Shown here one piece after another: positions 20,717-25,390 of a DNA stretch of 25,390 nucleotides (positions within the stretch are counted from its first letter, which is position 1; each line of letters starts with the position of its first letter). The notes under the pieces are model-generated. The model had not been told where the DNA came from. It worked only from the letters and a program-made list of their open reading frames with translations, and made no database searches. The DNA lies in NCBI GenBank assembly GCA_009602725.1, contig WELB01000134.1, forward strand, positions 185,305 to 210,694. The letters are read 5' to 3'. The stretch is from Spirogloea muscicola (Eukaryota; Streptophyta; Zygnematophyceae; Spirogloeales; Spirogloeaceae). The position numbers and the translations under genes are program-made.

Positions 20717-23700
20717 ATGGCGGCCTTCGGCACCCTGACGACGACGGCGAGCCACAACCCCAACAAGAGCTTCGAGGTGAGGGCCGCCCGATGGCAGGGC
20801 AAGGCCGGCGGCAGTGGCCGGCGCAGGCCATTGCCAAGCGGCGGCGGCGGCGGCTGAGCCGCGCCGCTGGCGGGGCGGCCGCAGGTGGCGTCGCCGCCGG
20901 CCGACGGCATCTCCAGCCTGAGCTTCAGCCCCAAGGCCAACTATCTCGTGGCCACATCGTGGGACAACCAGGCAAGCGGCTCAGGGTTGAGGGCTGAGGC
21001 TCAGGGTTTTAGGACTTTGACGCAGACTAGCGCCGCGCTTGCTCCGCCATGGCCGCCGCGCAGCCCCGGCTGCCGGGTTTCTGGCTGATAACTGAAGTCA
21101 GTTAGTAATTGGAAATCACTGATGATTATTGATTACCAACAAGCCTACGGAAGATAGAATGGGTTTGAGATTGCTGCCTCGGCAGTCTCAGCTGGAGCTC
21201 AGACTGGCTCGGGGCCCGTCGTCGCTCGCTGAGCGCAGGTGCGGTGCTGGGAGATCCAGGCCACCGGCGGCAGCGTCCCCAAGGCCGTAATCTCGCATGA
21301 CCAGCCGGTGAGCGGCTGCCCACGTCGGCGCAAGGGTTGCTTGGTTTGCGTCCAGCGGCGCTTCCAAGAGGCAGTGGCAGCTTCTCAAGTCCTGTTACTC
21401 TTGATCACCCGCTCGGCAGCCACAAGCTCACGTTATAGCACTGGGCTTTGTAGTTGGAGCAGGGGTCTGCATGCGGTGTCAGAAAAGCTGTCCTGCTGCC
21501 TGTCTAGCGGGGTGTCGCTTATGGAGCAAGCCTTGAACTTGCCATGGGTCTGCATGCCGTGAGCATGCATTTCTGTGATCCTGCTCTTTGTGACCTCGTC
21601 CGACTTGGTGGGCACTGCGCCAGGTACTGTGCTCGGCATGGAAGGACGACGGCACGACCGTGTTCTCGGGCGGTTGCGACAAGCAGGCGAAGATGTGGCC
21701 GCTGCTGGCGGGCGGGCAGGCTGTGACGGTGGGCATGCACGACTTGCCTATCAAGGACATTGCTTGGATCCCGGAGATGAGCCTCCTCGTGACGGGGAGC
21801 TGGGACAAGACCATCAAGTAAGGTCCACCAGCTTTGAAGTTCCATAATAGAAACTTTTTTTGGTCCCAGTAGGCAGTACTGTCGAGTGTCATGGTTTATA
21901 GCTCCGATTAGCTGTATCACTGCAAGAGTGCTGTCCCCATAATCATAGAGACAGAGGCTAGTGGGCCGCCAGCAATTTTGACTTTTTCTTGACAGACTAG
22001 ATAGTTGCAGTATGCGTCAGGACCTTTACAAGAAGTGGTGAAAGGATGCATGCACTAGCTTGTGGATCCTGAATCAGGCATCCGTGACTTGTTTGTCGTT
22101 GTTGAGTACGGAGCCTCAGTTTGGCTGGTCATTGAGCTCCAGGCTTCCGCTTAAAACTGCCAGATTGTGAAGGCTTGTTCTTATCACTTAGAGACCATCC
22201 ACAATCTGCAGAAGTACCTCTACTATTATCTCAGAGGCTGCACTTCACTGTTGCGACATGCAGGTACTGGGACCTGAGGCAGCCAACCGCAGCGCACACG
22301 CAGCCACTGCCGGATCGTGTCTATGACTTCAGCGTGAAGCACCCTCTCATGGTTGTGGCAACGGCGGATCGCAACATCGTTGTCTTCAACCTCGCCTCAC
22401 CACAGGTTTGTCATTGCTGATGCTTGTCAGTAGACGTTTGCTTCGGATGTTGCATTATGGTCAGCTCCAGCAATCAAATGTAGCATGCACGGATTGTGTG
22501 AAATTTCGGGCTAGTCCGGTCTGCAAAGCCGCCCTCTTCAGCTGTTGATTCAGCTTTCCTACTGTCTGCGTCTCTCCTGAAGTTGACCTTGACATGCTAG
22601 CCGTGCAACTGTGTGTTTAGACCGAGTACAAGAGAGTGCAGTCGCCTCTGAAGTACCAGACGCGGTGCGTGTCCACGTTCCCAGACAAGCAGGGCTTTCT
22701 GGTGAAGTACCAGGCCATGCTCAGATTCCTCATATTGGTTGTTCCGCACTGCTTCGAATGGCTTTCCTACATCCTGGCGTTCAGACTAATGTGAATGACT
22801 TCTTAGTTGAGCCTCCTCTGTCTGGGCATTGCCTCATTCTTATCTGCCTGCAGGTTGGATCCATTGAAGGGCGTGTTGCCGTGCAGCACATTGACGACTC
22901 TCAGCAGAGCAAGAACTTCACATTCAAGTGCCACCGGGACGGGAATGACATCTATGCGGTCAACACCATCGACTTCCACCCGGTGCGTGCAGCTAGCAGG
23001 GCTAATTGGTCCTACATTTTACTAGTAGTATCAAGACTGTTTTCAGTGGTAAAGTCGCTTTTACGTTGGTCTGCAGCTTCTTGATCTGCCCCACAACATG
23101 CGCCTCTCAGAAATGGGTCGGTTGTATGCATGTGTTGCACTCCTGCAGGTTCATGGGACTTTTGCTACTGCCGGATCAGATGGCGCCTACAACTTCTGGG
23201 ACAAGGACAGCAAGCAGCGCCTCAAGGTATGCACCAATATTACCAATTGGTCGCCTAGCTGTCGAACATACTTGCGTGCTTGCCAGGAGCTTTAACTCAA
23301 CATCACCAGGCGCTTGCTGTGTTATGGAGCCTCTCAGCACACTGAAACGGCTGCTGTGCAAAATTGTAAGTGCAATATGCGGATCTTTTGACAAGCGTGG
23401 TCACTTGGTTGTTGTCCAATCGACACCGTCGCCTGCAGGCCATGCAGCGGTGCAACCAGCCCATTCCATGCAGCAGCTTCAATAGCGACGGCACAATATA
23501 CGCCTATGCGGTGCGAGTCCTATTGAGCACAGAAGGAGTCAGGTTGCTTTGCAGTGTAGTTTATGTTACTGTGTGCAGACGACCCAGTCTCGTGCCGCAC
23601 AGGTGTTGCAGTATGACATTGCCAGCTTCTGCATGGAAACACATCACCAATTCACTGGAACTTGCATGTGCAACTTGTATCAGCTACCTGAACATGGTTG

Positions 23701-24101
23701 TCAGCAATGCGCATGGATACTTATACATTAGAGTTGCATCCATGCTTGGCGTAGGTGAGCTATGACTGGAGCAAGGGAGCCGAGAACCACAACCCGGCTG
23801 CGGCCAAGAACTACATCCTGCTGCATCCAACACAGGCAAGCATCTTGCTCCAAACTCCGCACCTGTTTCCTGCTGTTGCAGGGCTAGGTAGGGGTTGGCT
23901 GCTGAGATGACAATCTCTTTGTTTGGAACATGGCTGAGCAGCTTAGGTGGCAGCTACTGTGCCGAGCTCACAGCAACAAAGCCAGTTGATTTGATGCAGC
24001 CAAATTGACACCCTGCTCCTTGCAATGTTGTGCCCGGCTGTGTTGACCAGGATGCGGAAGTAAAGGCCAAGGCGAAGACAGCAAGCACTGGCCGGCGGTG
24101 A
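20717..24101 (+). CDS. RAE1: RAE1/GLE2 WD40 mRNA-export factor
   Basis: Eleven exons join in phase: 20717-20776, 20885-20971, 21239-21307, 21624-21817, 22264-22405, 22621-22701, 22854-22982, 23149-23226, 23439-23510, 23755-23835 and 24051-24101 (TGA), 347 residues, the usual RAE1 size. WD40 blades are seen in [40 protein letters not shown] (then AKMW), [20 protein letters not shown] (then TIKYWDLRQP), [51 protein letters not shown] and [20 protein letters not shown] (then WSKG). FTFKCHR and [13 protein letters not shown] are strongly conserved in the family. RAE1 is a beta-propeller that docks on nucleoporin GLEBS motifs and supports mRNA export; plant orthologues also associate with E3 ligase complexes. 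Introns 2 (after 20971) and 10 (after 23835) start with GC rather than GT, both in the CAG|GCAAGC context. BUB3 is the nearest paralogue but fits less well. Confidence 0.94.
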
Positions 24102-25192
24102 TTGTGACTGGCATGCAGGGCATCACAAGGTGAGGAGCAGGAGTGTGCTCCTCCTCCTGCTCCTGCCGTCCACGGGCATGCTCAGCGTCACCTCCTCAAT
24201 TCTGAGAATGGAATGGCACGGCACGACCACAGGCGCCAGCCTGGAGAAGTCTGTGCATGCGGCACAATCCTCGACGGCAACTCCGTGTCAACGTGGTCAG
24301 TGGCTCGCAGATCCGACAGCAAGAGTGCCGCTAGAGCTGGACAAATTGTTGGGCCAGCCCAGAGGCGCAGGCCTTGCTCCTCTGTACAGCAGCGCAAGGG
24401 CACCCGCCTTGCATCAGGTGCATAGCTTTCCCAATCGCTCAGTTGAAGCCAATGGTGGCCGCTTTGGCGGAGGGTAATTCTTTTGCAGCACCATGCGCAG
24501 CACCAAGCTCTCAGCAGGGACGTAGCCCACGAAGCTGGCAGGCAGCCAGGTATTGTGGGTTTGTTCCGGCGTTCTGCCCGTTGCACTGGCAGCAGCAAGT
24601 GTTGCCGTGCACTTTGTTTAGTGGTCACAGCCCTTCTTGGCCAATTGATTCTTAGCGGCCAGCGTACATCTCCCACAAACATTTTCTTACGAGGCCCTGC
24701 GCCATTGAGCAGTACAGCTCGTGCAGGCGAGCATAGAGCATTGGAGCTGGCCCTCCTTCGCTTCCCCTTGAGCAGTCCAATCGGTTAGCAAATTAGTAGC
24801 GGCCTTTGCGTGCCGTTTCTGTGATGGTTACGCAGACAGAGCCCATCCTTGTGGCGCGAACCCACGTCAATTGCCTGCTTGATTATGTTCAGTTAGACAG
24901 CGTCGTCTGCTGAGCTTTGGAAGCAAGAGCAGGTGACGGCTGTGCCTGCCGCATCACTGAGGCCGACTTGGGACAGCAACAACCTTATTCACTAAAAGCG
25001 TGGCTGATGAAGCAACTTACAGCTGCTAGAAGGAATGCTCCTAATGGCGGCACTGAGTGAGACGGTCTGCTGCATCGGGCTGCTCAACTCCGTCACTGGA
25101 GTTGCGCTTTGCGCTCTTGCAAACGATTTTTATTATGGTAATTGCAAACATCTGTTAATATGGTAATATGCAGGTGTGTAGCCCTGCTGGTG
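24102..25192. other. Non-coding interval after RAE1
   Basis: This contains the RAE1 3' UTR and, at its right end, the 3' UTR of the minus-strand gene. Open frames at 24130-24682 on both strands overlap each other and show no family features. A short duplicated word (ATGGTAAT) near 25135-25170 is the only internal repeat noticed. Confidence 0.45.
25017..25021 (-). terminator. Candidate UGUAA 3'-end signal of the right-edge gene
   Basis: TGTAA on the minus strand lies about 170 bp downstream of the stop codon at 25193-25195, a plausible 3' UTR length for a chlorophyte gene. Confidence 0.35.
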
Positions 25193-25390
25193 TTATAAGA
25201 GGAGAGACATGCGCTCTAGGTTGACTGGCAGCACGTCGCCGAGGAGCCGCGGGTGGAGCTCCACGGCCATGAGGAGGTCAGCGACGCCCAGCGCCAGCGG
25301 AGGCAGCGGCCGGCCAGAGGCGCCGTTGTGGGCGGCGGCAGCAGCCACGGCGCGGCGCGCCTGCGCGAGCTGCAGGGAGGCGGCGAGCGC
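25193..25390 (-). CDS. C-terminal end of an unidentified protein (partial)
   Basis: From the right window edge the minus strand is open for 65 codons and a TAA stop, reading ALAASLQLAQARRAVAAAAA, then GVADLLMAVELHPRLLGDVL and PVNLERMSLLL. The GC-rich third positions and helical, alanine/leucine-rich make-up resemble coding sequence in the neighbouring genes, and base composition shifts sharply at the stop codon. I do not recognise the family. The open frame may itself be the last exon of an intron-containing gene that continues to the right. Confidence 0.5.
   Translation of the reverse strand, partial: ALAASLQLAQARRAVAAAAAHNGASGRPLPPLALGVADLLMAVELHPRLLGDVLPVNLERMSLLL

Noticed and set aside
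24130-24788. Overlapping open frames on both strands after RAE1
   Set aside because: They overlap each other in several frames, lack family features and sit in probable UTR.

Overview
The window looks like nuclear DNA of a green alga, most likely a chlorophyte of the Trebouxiophyceae type. Protein-level recall from family knowledge ties every recognisable gene to plant/green-lineage orthologues. The genes are broken into 8-11 short exons by small spliceosomal introns, coding DNA is GC-rich, and possible UGUAA 3'-end signals, as used by chlorophytes, are present. The genus cannot be fixed from sequence alone.

Layout. (1) Positions 1-2166, plus strand: a (CT)n microsatellite at the window edge, then an ACR11-type chloroplast tandem-ACT-domain regulator whose 5' end lies outside the window. 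(2) 2779-5853, minus strand and convergent with it: a plastid glutamate/aspartate-prephenate aminotransferase (PAT). (3) About 6140-9410: a transposon graveyard with 5'-truncated copies of one repeat family in both orientations, a possible unrelated minus-strand reading frame (7616-8221), and hairpin-bearing repeat copies running almost up to the next start codon. (4) 9481-13179, plus: AAE14/MenE, 2-succinylbenzoate-CoA ligase of phylloquinone synthesis. (5) 13180-14640: apparently non-coding. (6) 14640-16555: a second dense repeat cluster with two tandem copies of the element's terminal reading frame, a foldback and several hairpin repeats. (7) 16723-19518, plus: a full-length homologue of the plant seven-transmembrane receptor-like protein GCR1. 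(8) About 20265-20405: a solo repeat copy. (9) 20717-24101, plus: the RAE1/GLE2 WD40 mRNA-export factor, with two GC-AG introns. (10) 25193-25390, minus: the C-terminal end of an unidentified gene running off the right edge.

The host genes do not form a pathway cluster. Three are plastid metabolism genes (nitrogen/glutamine regulation, arogenate synthesis, phylloquinone synthesis); the other two act in membrane signalling and at the nuclear pore. All five gene models were joined by hand: exon phases are consistent at every junction and the products are collinear with the plant families.

The most unusual material is the repeat family. Copies share the same 3' end of a protein with a PD-(D/E)xK-like region and a Zn-knuckle-like segment, and associate with short repeats whose core is a perfect 7-bp stem (GGGCTGG/CCAGCCC) with changing loops. 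5'-truncation with a shared 3' end points to a LINE-like element, but inverted copies flank the longest reading frame, so a terminal-inverted-repeat or foldback element remains possible.
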